A DNA stretch of 64,000 bases from JABHIE01 sp964584805 (GTDB taxonomy: Bacteria; Planctomycetota; UBA1135). The stretch covers positions 23,872-87,871 of the forward strand of contig CAZPAY010000008.1 in the NCBI GenBank assembly GCA_964584805.1, written 5' to 3'. Of the stretch, positions 33,668 through 43,305 are shown one piece after another (positions within the stretch are counted from its first letter, which is position 1; every line of letters begins with the position of its first letter). The notes below the pieces were generated by a model that had not been told where the DNA came from, did no database searches, and saw only the letters and a program-made list of their open reading frames with translations. Both the position numbers and the translations under genes were made by a program.

Positions 33668-35578
33668 ATGAGCAAAATCATCGGAATTGACCTGGGCACT
33701 ACAAACTCTGTAGTTGCTGTCCTTGAGGGCGGCGAAGCCAAAATCATCCCTAATAAAGAAGGTGGCCGCACGACTCCATCCGTCGTGGCTTTTCAAGACG
33801 GCGACCAGCGTTTGGTCGGTGGCCCTGCAAAGCGCCAAGCCGTAACGAACCCCACCAACACTTTGTTTTCCATCAAGCGCTTCATGGGGCGCCGTCACGA
33901 GGAAGTCTCTGACGAAGAAAAAATGGTGCCTTATGGCGTGACGGGCGCGGCGAGCGAGCCAGTGCGTGTTCAGGCCAACGGCAAAGATTACAGCCCTGAA
34001 GAAATTTCGAGCTATATCTTGGGCTATCTAAAAGAGTGCGCTGAGGATTACCTCGGCGAAAAAGTGACTCGTGCAGTTGTGACTGTGCCGGCTTACTTCA
34101 ACGACTCACAGCGCCAAGCAACAAAAGACGCGGGCAAAATCGCTGGCCTTGAGGTCGACCGCATCATCAACGAGCCAACCGCTGCAGCGATTGCTTACGG
34201 CATGGACAAGAAAGCTTCTGGCAAGATTGCCGTGTTTGACTTAGGTGGGGGAACTTTTGATGTTTCCATCCTTGATATCGGCGATGGCGTATTTGAAGTG
34301 CTCGCTACATCTGGCGACACGCATCTCGGTGGCGATGATTTTGATGAAGAGTTGATTCACTTTGTCGCCGACGAGTTCGAGAAAGAGCAAGGCATTGACC
34401 TTCGCCAAGACCCGATGGCGCTACAACGCTTGAAAGAGGCTTGCGAAAAGGCAAAGTGCGAATTGAGTGCCGCGAATGAAACTCAAATCAATCTGCCATT
34501 TATTACAGCTGACGCTTCTGGGCCCAAGCACTTGATGCAGGCCCTGACACGCGCCAAGTTTGAAAGCCTCTCCGCTGACCTGTTTGAGCGATGCAAGGTT
34601 CCTTGCCGCCAAGCACTCAAAGATGCAGGCTTGAGCCCATCTGATGTGGACGAAGTCTTGTTGGTGGGTGGATCAACCCGCATCCCTAAGGTGCAAGAAA
34701 TCGTTGAAGGTGTCTTCCAGAAAGAGGCCAATCGCTCAATGAACCCCGACGAGGTTGTTTCCATGGGTGCAAGCATCCAGGGTGGCGTTTTGGCGGGCGA
34801 TGTTGACGACTTGGTGTTGCTTGATGTCACGCCACTTTCACTCGGTATTGAGACGATGGGCAATGTCATGACCGTGTTGATTGAGCGCAACACGACCATC
34901 CCGACGAGCAAGAAGGAAGTCTTTACAACAGCGCAGGATAATCAGCCTGAGGTTGAGGTCCATGTTTGCCAAGGTGAGCGCCCGATGGCTCCAGATAACC
35001 GCACGCTTGATAAGTTTAAGTTGAGTGGTTTGCCTTCCGCGCCTCGCGGCGTGCCTCAAATTGAGGTTGAATTTGACATTGACTCCAATGGCATCCTGCA
35101 TGTCACGGCGACCGACAAGGCTACCGGCAAAGAGCACAAGGTCAAGATTGAGCAGTCTTCTGGCGTGAGCGATGAGGATATCGAACGCATGCAAGAGGAA
35201 GCCGAGCGTTTCAAAGAACAGGACGAGGCCGCTAAGGCCGTCGCGGATCAGCGCAATGCAGCTGACCAAGCGGCTTGGCAGGCACGCAAAATGGTCAAAG
35301 ACCATGAGGATAAGATCGAGGAAGATGACCGCAAGGCCATCGAGGAAAAGGCTGACGCTTTAGAGGAAACACTCAAGAGCGAAGACCTCTCCCAAGTCGA
35401 TGCACAAGTGGAAGCTTTGCAAGCTGTGATGAGCCAAATTGGCGAAAAGCTCTACAAAGCTGGGGCAGCTGAGGGTGAGCCTGGTGTCCCGGGTGCAGGC
35501 CCCGCTCCTGGTGCTCCGCAAAATCCTCAAGATTCAGGAGACCAAGTGGTCGACGCCGAATATGAAGTAAAGGAATAG
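33668..35578 (+). CDS. dnaK: Chaperone DnaK (Hsp70)
   Basis: 636 residues, normal length. The N-terminus reads MSKIIGIDLGTTNSVVAV, the ATPase signatures VFDLGGGTFDVSILD and VLLVGGSTRIPKVQ are intact, and the substrate domain with VTPLSLGIETMG follows. The Pro/Gly-rich C-terminal tail ends with the acidic VVDAEYEVKE, as in most DnaK. grpE and dnaJ are not adjacent, and no CIRCE site is present. It is preceded by a sigma-54 promoter and followed by a GC-rich hairpin, so it is probably monocistronic. Confidence 0.98.
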   Translation: MSKIIGIDLGTTNSVVAVLEGGEAKIIPNKEGGRTTPSVVAFQDGDQRLVGGPAKRQAVTNPTNTLFSIKRFMGRRHEEVSDEEKMVPYGVTGAASEPVRVQANGKDYSPEEISSYILGYLKECAEDYLGEKVTRAVVTVPAYFNDSQRQATKDAGKIAGLEVDRIINEPTAAAIAYGMDKKASGKIAVFDLGGGTFDVSILDIGDGVFEVLATSGDTHLGGDDFDEELIHFVADEFEKEQGIDLRQDPMALQRLKEACEKAKCELSAANETQINLPFITADASGPKHLMQALTRAKFESLSADLFERCKVPCRQALKDAGLSPSDVDEVLLVGGSTRIPKVQEIVEGVFQKEANRSMNPDEVVSMGASIQGGVLAGDVDDLVLLDVTPLSLGIETMGNVMTVLIERNTTIPTSKKEVFTTAQDNQPEVEVHVCQGERPMAPDNRTLDKFKLSGLPSAPRGVPQIEVEFDIDSNGILHVTATDKATGKEHKVKIEQSSGVSDEDIERMQEEAERFKEQDEAAKAVADQRNAADQAAWQARKMVKDHEDKIEEDDRKAIEEKADALEETLKSEDLSQVDAQVEALQAVMSQIGEKLYKAGAAEGEPGVPGAGPAPGAPQNPQDSGDQVVDAEYEVKE

Positions 35579-35598
35579 TCACCTTTCTTCCAGAGACG

Positions 35599-35631
35599 GG
35601 CGGGGTCGGGGGCTTTACCCTTGACCCCGCC
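35599..35631 (+). terminator. GC-rich hairpin behind dnaK
   Basis: GGCGGGGTC and GACCCCGCC form a perfect 9-bp stem around a 15-base interior that may pair further. The following T-rich stretch is weak (TTGGCGTTT), so it may be a poor intrinsic terminator or a 3'-end-protecting hairpin. Confidence 0.6.
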
Positions 35632-35660
35632 TTGGCGTTTCCCCCTCCCTCGGTTTCCTT

Positions 35661-36608
35661 TTGATTCAAGCAAAGCAACTTCATAAATCTTACGGCTCGC
35701 TTAAGGCGGTCCGTGATTTGAATTTTTCGGTCGCTCCGGGTGAGATCTTGGGTTTCTTAGGCCCCAATGGAGCCGGCAAAAGCACGACGCTACGGATTCT
35801 TTCCGGATTCATGCCACCAACTGCCGGTCATACGGCCATTGATGGGCATGATCTCGTTGATAGCTCCTTGGCCGCGCGCCGTTCGACAGGCTACCTTCCT
35901 GAGCGGTTTGTCGCTCCACCTGAATTGAGGGTGGGCGAATATTTAATGTATCGCGCGGGTCTCAAAAATTTAACGCGCAAACAAGCCAAAAAGGTCATTG
36001 CTGTCTTGGCGGAACGCTTGGGGCTCACACCGAGGCTCAAGCAGTCCTTTGGGAACCTATCCAAAGGCTTTCGGCAGCGAGTCGGCCTCGCCGATGCTCT
36101 ACTTGCCAACCCTCCCGCATTATTACTCGATGAGCCCTTCGCTGGCCTCGACCCTCTTCAAAGGAAAGATTTTCGACAGATGCTCAAGGAGCTCGCGGTC
36201 GACGGCAAAGCCATCCTTTTTTCTAGCCATGTCTTGGCCGAAGTTGAACCCATCGCCGATCGGATTTTGGTTTTGCACAAAGGCTTTGCTCTAGCTGAAG
36301 GCACTTTGCCTGATTTGCACGCGCTGGCGGGCCACGCAGCAACAATGACAATTCACCTAGCGGGTGACTTTGAAGAGGCCGTGCATGAATGGGGCAGAGA
36401 ACCTCTGCAGTTCGGCTTTAAACTTCTTCACCAAGAATCAGCTGAGAGGATTTTCCTCTTTCAGGCCGATCAGCCAAACCCTGATTGGCATGAGCTTGTT
36501 GCCTGGTTTGTTTCCAGAGGGCTATCCGTTCAGAGTGCGGTCCCTATGGAGCACTCCCTTGAAGATGTCTTTAGTGACCTCATCCTCAAGCGCGGGGGGC
36601 TGCGATGA
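35661..36608 (+). CDS. ABC transporter ATPase, GldA/NosF type
   Basis: 315 residues from a TTG start (MIQAKQLHKSYGSLKAVRDL), the usual N-terminus of this class. Walker A GPNGAGKSTTLR, signature FGNLSKGFRQRVGLADAL, Walker B LLLDEPFAGLD and the switch HVLAEVE are present. It is the first gene of a four-gene run (to 40106) in which each start overlaps the previous stop by four bases. The closest named systems are the gliding-associated GldA-GldF-GldG transporter and the copper-site NosFY exporters. Confidence 0.93.
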   Translation: MIQAKQLHKSYGSLKAVRDLNFSVAPGEILGFLGPNGAGKSTTLRILSGFMPPTAGHTAIDGHDLVDSSLAARRSTGYLPERFVAPPELRVGEYLMYRAGLKNLTRKQAKKVIAVLAERLGLTPRLKQSFGNLSKGFRQRVGLADALLANPPALLLDEPFAGLDPLQRKDFRQMLKELAVDGKAILFSSHVLAEVEPIADRILVLHKGFALAEGTLPDLHALAGHAATMTIHLAGDFEEAVHEWGREPLQFGFKLLHQESAERIFLFQADQPNPDWHELVAWFVSRGLSVQSAVPMEHSLEDVFSDLILKRGGLR

Positions 36609-37348
36609 GGCCGTTCTTCGCCCTGCTCTTTCGCGAGCTTCTTTCCATGCTCATCTCTCCCTTTCTTTGGGGTTTGCTCGCTGCCTGGTTTGCTCTCAAT
36701 GGGTTGTTCTTTCTTTTCATTCTGGATTCACCCATGATTCAGAATGACCTGTCTCTTCTGCCTTCTTTTCTGTTTGGCAGTGGTTTATTGGTTTGGCTCT
36801 TACTGCCTGCTTTCCCTCCTCTGCTTACACTGCGCCTTTTTGCCGAAGAACACCGATTAGGCACCCTTGAGCCCCTCTTGACGGCCCCAATCCGTGATAT
36901 TCAAATCATCTTTGCAAAGTATCTGGCGGTTTGCCTTTTCTTCCTCGTGTTTTGGGGTGGCGTTTTTGCACTATTCCTGTTTCTGGCATTCGCGGGGGCT
37001 CCGATGCCTTGGGGTGCCATCTCAGGCGGGCTCCTCGGCGCATTGCTCACTTCTTTTTTATTCTTAGCCACAGGTATGTTTGCCTCGGCTTGGGGAGGTA
37101 ACTTGGTTTTGGCGGCAGGCGGTGGGGCAGCCATCAATTATGCCCTTTTATTCTTGCCTGAATTGTTTCAAGGCAATCCTGGCTGGCTAGGCTCTGTCGC
37201 GCGCTCGATTCACCTCACGAAGTTTCTCGACTCCACCTTTTCAGCCGGCATTCTCGATAGTTACCCATTGGTTTACTTAAGCGGCACAACGCTTTTCTTC
37301 CTCTATCTGACTTGGGTTAGGCTTGCTTCACGGAGGTGGTTGCCATGA
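36605..37348 (+). CDS. ABC-2 type permease, GldF-like
   Basis: 247 residues with six membrane helices. It starts MRPFFALLFRELLSMLISPF, the amphipathic entry helix typical of ABC-2 permeases, and has LRLFAEEHRLGTLEPLLTAPI with the conserved E-x-x-x-G-T-x-E-x-L-x-T-x-P pattern of the GldF/NosY subset. ATGA overlaps on both sides tie it to the ATPase and to the GldG-like gene. Half-transporter; presumably dimerises. Confidence 0.9.
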   Translation: MRPFFALLFRELLSMLISPFLWGLLAAWFALNGLFFLFILDSPMIQNDLSLLPSFLFGSGLLVWLLLPAFPPLLTLRLFAEEHRLGTLEPLLTAPIRDIQIIFAKYLAVCLFFLVFWGGVFALFLFLAFAGAPMPWGAISGGLLGALLTSFLFLATGMFASAWGGNLVLAAGGGAAINYALLFLPELFQGNPGWLGSVARSIHLTKFLDSTFSAGILDSYPLVYLSGTTLFFLYLTWVRLASRRWLP

Positions 37349-38799
37349 CTTCAATGCGGCGACCATTCCTCCTACTGCTTACCTGTACAGCCGGGCTTCT
37401 GGGCCTAGCATTGCTCGTAGGCATCCTTCAGTTGGCTGAGGCTCCCCAGTCCCGATTGCGGGTTGACTTGTCCTCCCAAACGGGTGATTCACTAAGTGAG
37501 CGGGCGATGCAAGCTTTATCAGCTTTGCCTCAGGGCTCGCGCCTCACGGCTTTCCTCTTTCGTGAAGAGCAGCGATTCATGACGCAGGGGGCAACGGTCT
37601 ATCCTACCGCCTATGGTCGCATTCGCACTTTGCTTGAAGATGCTCGAATTGCTGCAAAGGGAACTCTGCAGGTTGAAGTGCTTGACCAGGTCACTCCTTT
37701 AGTGGCCATTCAGAACGCCCGCGAGCGTCTCAATCGACAGCAAGGAGATTTGCTCTTCCTTGAAACGCCTGCAGCACGACGGATGATTCGCTTCGAGGAA
37801 GCCTTTTTGACTACCGAGCCCACTGAGCAAGGCGCACCTGCTCGCTTGATTCAAGAGCGACTTGACTCTGCGCTTGGCGATGCAGCTCTTTCCTTACTCG
37901 CAAATTCTGATCCCAAGGTTGGCTTACTCTTATCCTCCGAACAAGACACGATCACACACGCCACTTTAGCTCCGTTCGCTCAGCTTCTTCGCGACGAAGG
38001 TTTTGAGCCGATTGAATTGCGTGATTCGGCGTGGCCAGAAGACTTAGCCATTCTCTGCGTTCCGGGTCAATTAAGTGCTTTGCTTCCGTCCGTTTCCGAA
38101 CGAGTTCGAGATTGGATTGATCGGGGTAGGCCCACTTTTCTTGGGTTGGGTTTCGGAAGCCATTCTGGCAGTATCTCTTTCTGGAATGAATTGCTTCACC
38201 CGCGCGGAATTGTCTTCGAGAGTGGCCTAGTCTGCGCACCTTGGCGTAGCATTATTGGCTCGCCTGAATGCGGCCGCCTTGAGATTCCACCGGCTAACCT
38301 TTCGGGCTCTCACCCTGTTTCTCGACTCTTGGCTGTTGCGGGCCGCTCGTTACTTCTTCCGGGGGCTCGCCCACTCAAGCTCATTCCTGCGGAACCTCGC
38401 TTTACACGGGAGCGCCTGCTTTGGTCAACCCACCGTTCTTGGGTTGACCTCGACCAAGACTTTGAGCCAGGGCCATTAGAGCCATCAGGAATAAGCGGCC
38501 TTTCCGTGGCGAGTGAGCCGCTGTTCGTGGCAAACGAAGAGCACAATGGAAGATTATTCGCAATCGGTTCGGCTCACGCCTTCCGAGGCCAAGAGTTGGC
38601 ATTTCAGCGAGAATTTTTTGCTTCCGCGATGAGATGGTTAAATGGGTCTAGCAACGACCTCGACGGTTTGCGCGCCGTTCACGATAGGCCATTTCGATTG
38701 ACGGCTTCTTTTCGCGACAGCCTTCTCTTGATGATTGCCTTCTTACCGTCATTGGCCATTCTGTTTGCGCTGCTTGTCTCTTGGCGCCGACGATCATGA
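37345..38799 (+). CDS. GldG-family ABC accessory protein
   Basis: 484 residues with an N-terminal anchor (FLLLLTCTAGLLGLALLVGIL), a large outer domain of the ABC_transp_aux type, and a C-terminal anchor (LLLMIAFLPSLAILFALLVSW) with a basic end. Segments such as DLSSQTGDSLSERAMQALSALPQGSRLTAFL and VGLLLSSEQDTI fit the family, including the early domain that resembles a Rossmann-like GATase fold. It probably handles the exported substrate outside the membrane. ATG 37345 overlaps the permease stop. Confidence 0.83.
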   Translation: MTSMRRPFLLLLTCTAGLLGLALLVGILQLAEAPQSRLRVDLSSQTGDSLSERAMQALSALPQGSRLTAFLFREEQRFMTQGATVYPTAYGRIRTLLEDARIAAKGTLQVEVLDQVTPLVAIQNARERLNRQQGDLLFLETPAARRMIRFEEAFLTTEPTEQGAPARLIQERLDSALGDAALSLLANSDPKVGLLLSSEQDTITHATLAPFAQLLRDEGFEPIELRDSAWPEDLAILCVPGQLSALLPSVSERVRDWIDRGRPTFLGLGFGSHSGSISFWNELLHPRGIVFESGLVCAPWRSIIGSPECGRLEIPPANLSGSHPVSRLLAVAGRSLLLPGARPLKLIPAEPRFTRERLLWSTHRSWVDLDQDFEPGPLEPSGISGLSVASEPLFVANEEHNGRLFAIGSAHAFRGQELAFQREFFASAMRWLNGSSNDLDGLRAVHDRPFRLTASFRDSLLLMIAFLPSLAILFALLVSWRRRS

Positions 38800-40106
38800 A
38801 CCCCAAACGTTTCTTTCTTTTCGTCCTCTTTGTTGGGCTTCTTACCTTCTTGGCCTTCCGCCTTCTCGTCGATGGGCAACAGCCACAAGAGGTAGCCTCG
38901 ACGCAAGCCGAAGCACCTGACGCGCCATTCTGCGACATTGAAGAAGCCAATGTGCAGACCTATTTTTTGCGACAGTCCGCTCGTGCGCATTCTCTCGTTA
39001 TTCATCGCGAGTCCTCTGAATCACCCTTTTTGATTCTTGAGCCTAAACCCGATGTGATTGGCCCGTCCTCCTTGCGGGCATTGCATGCTTGCTTTTTGCG
39101 CTCAACATCAGCTCCGGCTCCCCCTGAGTGGGGCAACATGTCAGACGCCGACTTAGGGCTCGACCCAGCGGTTCTTGATTGTGTCGTGACTGATTTCCAG
39201 GGGAACACCTGGAATCTAAAAGTCGGCGCACCTGACCGCGGAGCCGCTTGGCGTGCGGCTGACCTAAATGGGAAACGCATTCGCTTTTCTACGGATTACT
39301 TCGGCCGCTTAATGCACCCTCCTCACCAATGGAGAGATTATGCAATCTTGCCTGGCGCGAATCGTTTCACTCAAATTGCTTGGCGCCCTCTACAGGGGGA
39401 AGGCTGGGTCCTCTTTCACCATATGTCGGGTTGGCGTTTGCAAGAGCCGATAGATGCTCCTCTCAGCAAACATGCCGTAGGCGCTCTTAATCGAATGTTA
39501 GGGGCTCGGGCACGAGGTTTTGGACATTCCTTACTCTATGACGAGCAGTACGCAGATCGAGAAAATCTTGCACAACTTGAGTTTTCCAACGGCAAAGAAA
39601 CCGCGCAAATTTACTTCGGGCCACATGGAACGATTCAAGAAGGTCGTCCCTATTTGCTAGAGCCGGAAGCAGAAGATTTTTCCTTGTTGAGCAAATCAAT
39701 TGAAGAGATGCGTTCCAAACTCTTGATTGAAATTGATCGAAACACTATCCAAGGCTTGTCGCTTGAGTTTGATGGTGCGTCATCTCGCTGGAGCTTGACG
39801 CGTAAAGGTTGGGTTTATGGGGAAGGTCGTGTTTTATCCGAAAAGGAAAAGGCCTTTCTCGATAGTCTCTTGCTCGCATTTCTAGGTTTGGAGCGAGATG
39901 GAGGGCATCCGGTTCCTCCTGAAGCCCCTTCCGGCAAGTGCAGCATCTTTGCTGCTCGAAGCCAAGAGGCGAACATCCGTTGGTGGGCAACGGAAACTGG
40001 CGCTGTCCTTTTCGTTGTTGGGTCAGGTGAGGTCGCCTACGCTACGCCCCTGAATCTTCCCCATGCCACTCGCGTGTTTGCCGAAGGGTTTTTAGAAGAG
40101 AATTAA
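38796..40106 (+). CDS. DUF4340-type membrane-anchored protein
   Basis: 436 residues starting MNPKRFFLFVLFVGLLTFLAF, a single N-terminal membrane helix. The rest is beta-rich and repeats a short domain seen in DUF4340 proteins. It always tends to follow gldFG-like genes in such operons, and here the ATGA overlap places it in the same transcript. The function is unknown; possibly an outer subunit of the same ABC system. Its stop shares TTAA with convergent purN. Confidence 0.75.
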   Translation: MNPKRFFLFVLFVGLLTFLAFRLLVDGQQPQEVASTQAEAPDAPFCDIEEANVQTYFLRQSARAHSLVIHRESSESPFLILEPKPDVIGPSSLRALHACFLRSTSAPAPPEWGNMSDADLGLDPAVLDCVVTDFQGNTWNLKVGAPDRGAAWRAADLNGKRIRFSTDYFGRLMHPPHQWRDYAILPGANRFTQIAWRPLQGEGWVLFHHMSGWRLQEPIDAPLSKHAVGALNRMLGARARGFGHSLLYDEQYADRENLAQLEFSNGKETAQIYFGPHGTIQEGRPYLLEPEAEDFSLLSKSIEEMRSKLLIEIDRNTIQGLSLEFDGASSRWSLTRKGWVYGEGRVLSEKEKAFLDSLLLAFLGLERDGGHPVPPEAPSGKCSIFAARSQEANIRWWATETGAVLFVVGSGEVAYATPLNLPHATRVFAEGFLEEN

Positions 40107-40717
40107 GCCCAATAGACTTTGCCGTTGCGCCACATAGCGCGGCCAGAAATAAGGGCTTGGAGTGCCGCTGGATAAGCGCGTTTCTCAGCGTTGAAAACAA
40201 CCGCGGCAATTTCTGTTGCACTCATATTGGGGTGCAGAAAAACAGCTTCTTGGATGAGAGCGGGGCCACGGTCATATTCGGAAGAGGCGAAATGAACGGT
40301 GCATCCTGAAAGTGTGCGGCCTTGTGCATGCACCGCCTCATGGACAAAAGAGCCGTATGCACCCTTGCCTCCGAAGCCAGGGAGCAGAGCTGGATGGATA
40401 TTCAGAACTTTGCCTTCCAAATCTGAGGGGATGGGTAAGAGTCGCAACCACCCCGCCATGAGGACCCAATCGGGGCTCTTCCCGCGAATTAATTCAAGCG
40501 TGGCCTGGTCTCGTTCAGCATTCGAAAGGAAGGCCCCTTTACTTACGACCGAAACATCAAGGCCAAGACGCTCACACCTTTCGATGGCCCCACAAGATTC
40601 ATTGGACACAATGATTCGAATGAGCTTGGCATCAAGAGAACCATGAAGGATATGGTGTTGCAGATTCTCAATGGTGCGGCCGCTGCCCGAGGCCAGAACA
40701 ACTAATTTTGCAGTCAC
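40103..40717 (-). CDS. purN: Phosphoribosylglycinamide formyltransferase PurN
   Basis: Transfers a formyl group from 10-formyl-THF to GAR in purine synthesis. 204 residues from GTG 40717 (VTAKLVVLASGSGRTIENL), which overlaps the kinase stop by four bases. Catalytic residues are seen in LNIHPALLPGFGGKGAYG (Asn, His) and SEYDRGPALIQEAVF (Asp). The N-terminal SGSGRT differs slightly from the common SGRGSN but keeps a phosphate-binding loop. Longer readings to 40804 would run into the kinase gene and are rejected. Confidence 0.9.
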   Translation of the reverse strand: MTAKLVVLASGSGRTIENLQHHILHGSLDAKLIRIIVSNESCGAIERCERLGLDVSVVSKGAFLSNAERDQATLELIRGKSPDWVLMAGWLRLLPIPSDLEGKVLNIHPALLPGFGGKGAYGSFVHEAVHAQGRTLSGCTVHFASSEYDRGPALIQEAVFLHPNMSATEIAAVVFNAEKRAYPAALQALISGRAMWRNGKVYWA

Positions 40718-43305
40718 GGCTTTAAACCCCAGACTTGCTGATTCGGCCCAGCGAACAGAGACAGAGTGGATGGCACGGAAAGGCAATTTTGAATGCTTTG
40801 CCAAGCGAGAAAATCATTTCCGCTTGAAAGGGACGAGCCAACGAAAAGGAGGTTTTCTATCACGCGGCTGGCTGAAGTATCGCCGGCAGAAAGTTGAGTA
40901 GAGAGTGTTGTGTGCCACGCGGAACTACGAGCATAGAAATGCTCACTCAGCAGCATTTCGGGGAGGCCAGCCCATTCTTGCATGATACGAAACAGGTCAA
41001 GCTGGGCTATGAGCGCATAAAGAGCAAGGCGTTGAGTTTCCGTGCAACGGTCTTGGCATCCTTCCTGCAGGAGCAAGTCGAAGGAATTCGGGGTCATCCA
41101 TGTTGACCACGGGTCGAGTCGCTCAACGGGTTTGCCGCGCTCCCGGACAATGAGTCGAATGCCCTGGCCCGTAAAGGCCACCAATTGAGCTCTTTTTTCA
41201 GTGACTGGCTCAATGATGAAGAAATCGCCGAAGTCAAAGCGGTTGCGTAAAGCTTGTGCAGCATAGGATGCGGCTTCGAGCTCAAGCGCCATTGCTTGCA
41301 AGGCCGGTGCAAATGGAGTGTCAGCCCATTGTTGATTGATTTCCTCAAGAGCGAGGAGGGCCTTCTTGATCTCGAGTGAGAAGAGCTTGGGCGCGATATT
41401 TGAGAGCAGTGTTGCAGACAAACGATTGGCATCGAGGCGCAGAGCAGTGGCGGCCTCTCGATGCTTTGCTTCTTGAACGGCGGCGTCAAATGCGCGAAGG
41501 CGAGGCAACCAATCCGCTTGATCATCTGGGATAGGGGACACACCAGCATGAAATTGCAAGCGCAACTGTTCGGCCTTTGGCCAATCTTGAGCACGAATAG
41601 CACTCCTAAACTCGGTCTCTAAATGAAGTAGCGCGGCCTCTGCAGCAGACACAATCTCAGCGCGCCAAGACGCGAGTTGGGAGGCATCGAAGCCTTGAAC
41701 ATCATCGGATTGAAGCTTGCGCAAGGCTTTCGCCCATTTGCCTGCATCAAGTAAAGGCTGAACGGACTCGCGCGCTATCTGCTCCGCATCAGCGGCTACG
41801 GGTGTCGCGATCTTTTCGGCCTGCAAGAGTTCCAAAGCATGAGACCGCTTAGCGTTTTCAAGGGAAGTGCGCGCTTCGTCCACCCAGTGGCCTGTGGGGT
41901 GTACTGTAATAAAAGCCTGCAGAGCATCGATGCGGACAGGGAGGTCAGAGATCTGCTCAACGGCGCGCAGTTCTTTCATGAGCTCTAGCTCCGCTTTTTG
42001 GCGCTCGATTTCTACTGACTGGTCCGCACTCTCCGCGTTGGCTTTCTCGACTTCACTAGTCGCTAATTGATGTTCCTCGTCTGGTGTCGCAGGATTCGTG
42101 AAGAACCACGCTGCTCCACTGACGAGAATCAAAATGAAAACAATAAGAAGACCTTTTGACGCTGGCCGCTTTCCACTTTCTAAAATCAAGGAAACAGCGT
42201 CGACAATGTCTTCGGCTCGATGGGGGCGATCCTCGGGCTCTTTTGCCATGAGCGAGTCAATCAAATCTTGAACCGCGCTCGGCGCTGAAATGCCCGCATC
42301 CGACAGAGTGGGAATATCACCATCTCGGTGTCCGAGTAGAATCCCACGGACATCGTCTGCCGGGTAAGGCACTTCATGGGTTAAAAGTCGGTACAGCGTG
42401 CACCCCAAGGAGTAAAAGTCTGCACGGTAGTCGGGTTGGCCCTGCAAGCTCTCGGGTGCCATAAAGTGTGGCGTACCGCCAGCCGATTCTTTATCGAGCA
42501 TTTTCCGTGTGCTGGCCAAGCCCAAGTCAGCCAACTTCACGACACCAGTCGCCGTCAACATCAAATTGTCGGGCTTTATATCTCGATGCAGCAAATCATG
42601 AGATGCGGCGAAAGCAAGCGCCTCGGCAGTGTCTTGGACCATCGGCAAGGCCTCGTCCCAAGGGATAGGCCCACTCGCTGTTAGAGTCTCTTCAAGGCTG
42701 CCACCGGCAACGATTTCCATGGCGTAAAAATGGCGGCCTCCTGATTCACCGACATCGTAGACCTGGACGACATTCGGGTGTTGAAGTCGTCCTGCGGCTT
42801 GTGCTTCTCGCTTGAAGCTAGCGACGGCTAAAGGTGAGGTGCACGCTTGGGCGTTCAGAACTTTGAGTGCGATTTCTCGATTCAGATTGATTTGCAGTGC
42901 GCGATAAACCGTGCCCACAGCACCTTGGCCTAAGCGGCCCAGGAGTCGATAACCAGCGAGGTCCGTTCCGAGCAACTCATCTTGCATGGGGGCGCTGCCC
43001 TCGAGCGCAACCTCACCGTCAAAATCAGGGAAGATGAGGCGAATGGAAACTCCAACGGAAAGGCGCACCATGAGGCTTTCTTTTTCGCCTATCCGGAGCC
43101 TCGCCCTACCTGTAGATTTCAAAAGGACGCGACCATCGCCGGCGGCATCTTCCGCAAGGATGCCGTCTTGGTCGCCAAGAGCACCCTGAATCGGTGTTAA
43201 AGTCGCAAATGCCGCATCAAAGCGCAAAGCAAGCTTGCCTCCACGCAAGGGGAAGACAAGAGGTTCTCCCTCATCGGAAGGAGTCCAGCGCAATCGCAGG
43301 GTCAT
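40714..43305 (-). CDS. Membrane Ser/Thr protein kinase with a long extracytoplasmic part
   Basis: 863 residues. Residues 1-110 are a beta-rich, not obviously FHA, domain. The kinase spans about 118-380: GQGAVGTVY loop, Lys 148, HRD motif LLHRDIKPDNLML at 239-251, and DLG (Asp 260) in place of DFG, then FMAPESL. A membrane helix at 385-402 is followed by about 460 residues of Ala/Glu/Leu-rich, probably helical and TPR-like sequence outside. Downstream in the same strand come purN (GTGA overlap) and upstream yggS (ATGA overlap). Confidence 0.92.
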   Translation of the reverse strand: MTLRLRWTPSDEGEPLVFPLRGGKLALRFDAAFATLTPIQGALGDQDGILAEDAAGDGRVLLKSTGRARLRIGEKESLMVRLSVGVSIRLIFPDFDGEVALEGSAPMQDELLGTDLAGYRLLGRLGQGAVGTVYRALQINLNREIALKVLNAQACTSPLAVASFKREAQAAGRLQHPNVVQVYDVGESGGRHFYAMEIVAGGSLEETLTASGPIPWDEALPMVQDTAEALAFAASHDLLHRDIKPDNLMLTATGVVKLADLGLASTRKMLDKESAGGTPHFMAPESLQGQPDYRADFYSLGCTLYRLLTHEVPYPADDVRGILLGHRDGDIPTLSDAGISAPSAVQDLIDSLMAKEPEDRPHRAEDIVDAVSLILESGKRPASKGLLIVFILILVSGAAWFFTNPATPDEEHQLATSEVEKANAESADQSVEIERQKAELELMKELRAVEQISDLPVRIDALQAFITVHPTGHWVDEARTSLENAKRSHALELLQAEKIATPVAADAEQIARESVQPLLDAGKWAKALRKLQSDDVQGFDASQLASWRAEIVSAAEAALLHLETEFRSAIRAQDWPKAEQLRLQFHAGVSPIPDDQADWLPRLRAFDAAVQEAKHREAATALRLDANRLSATLLSNIAPKLFSLEIKKALLALEEINQQWADTPFAPALQAMALELEAASYAAQALRNRFDFGDFFIIEPVTEKRAQLVAFTGQGIRLIVRERGKPVERLDPWSTWMTPNSFDLLLQEGCQDRCTETQRLALYALIAQLDLFRIMQEWAGLPEMLLSEHFYARSSAWHTTLSTQLSAGDTSASRVIENLLFVGSSLSSGNDFLAWQSIQNCLSVPSTLSLFAGPNQQVWGLKP

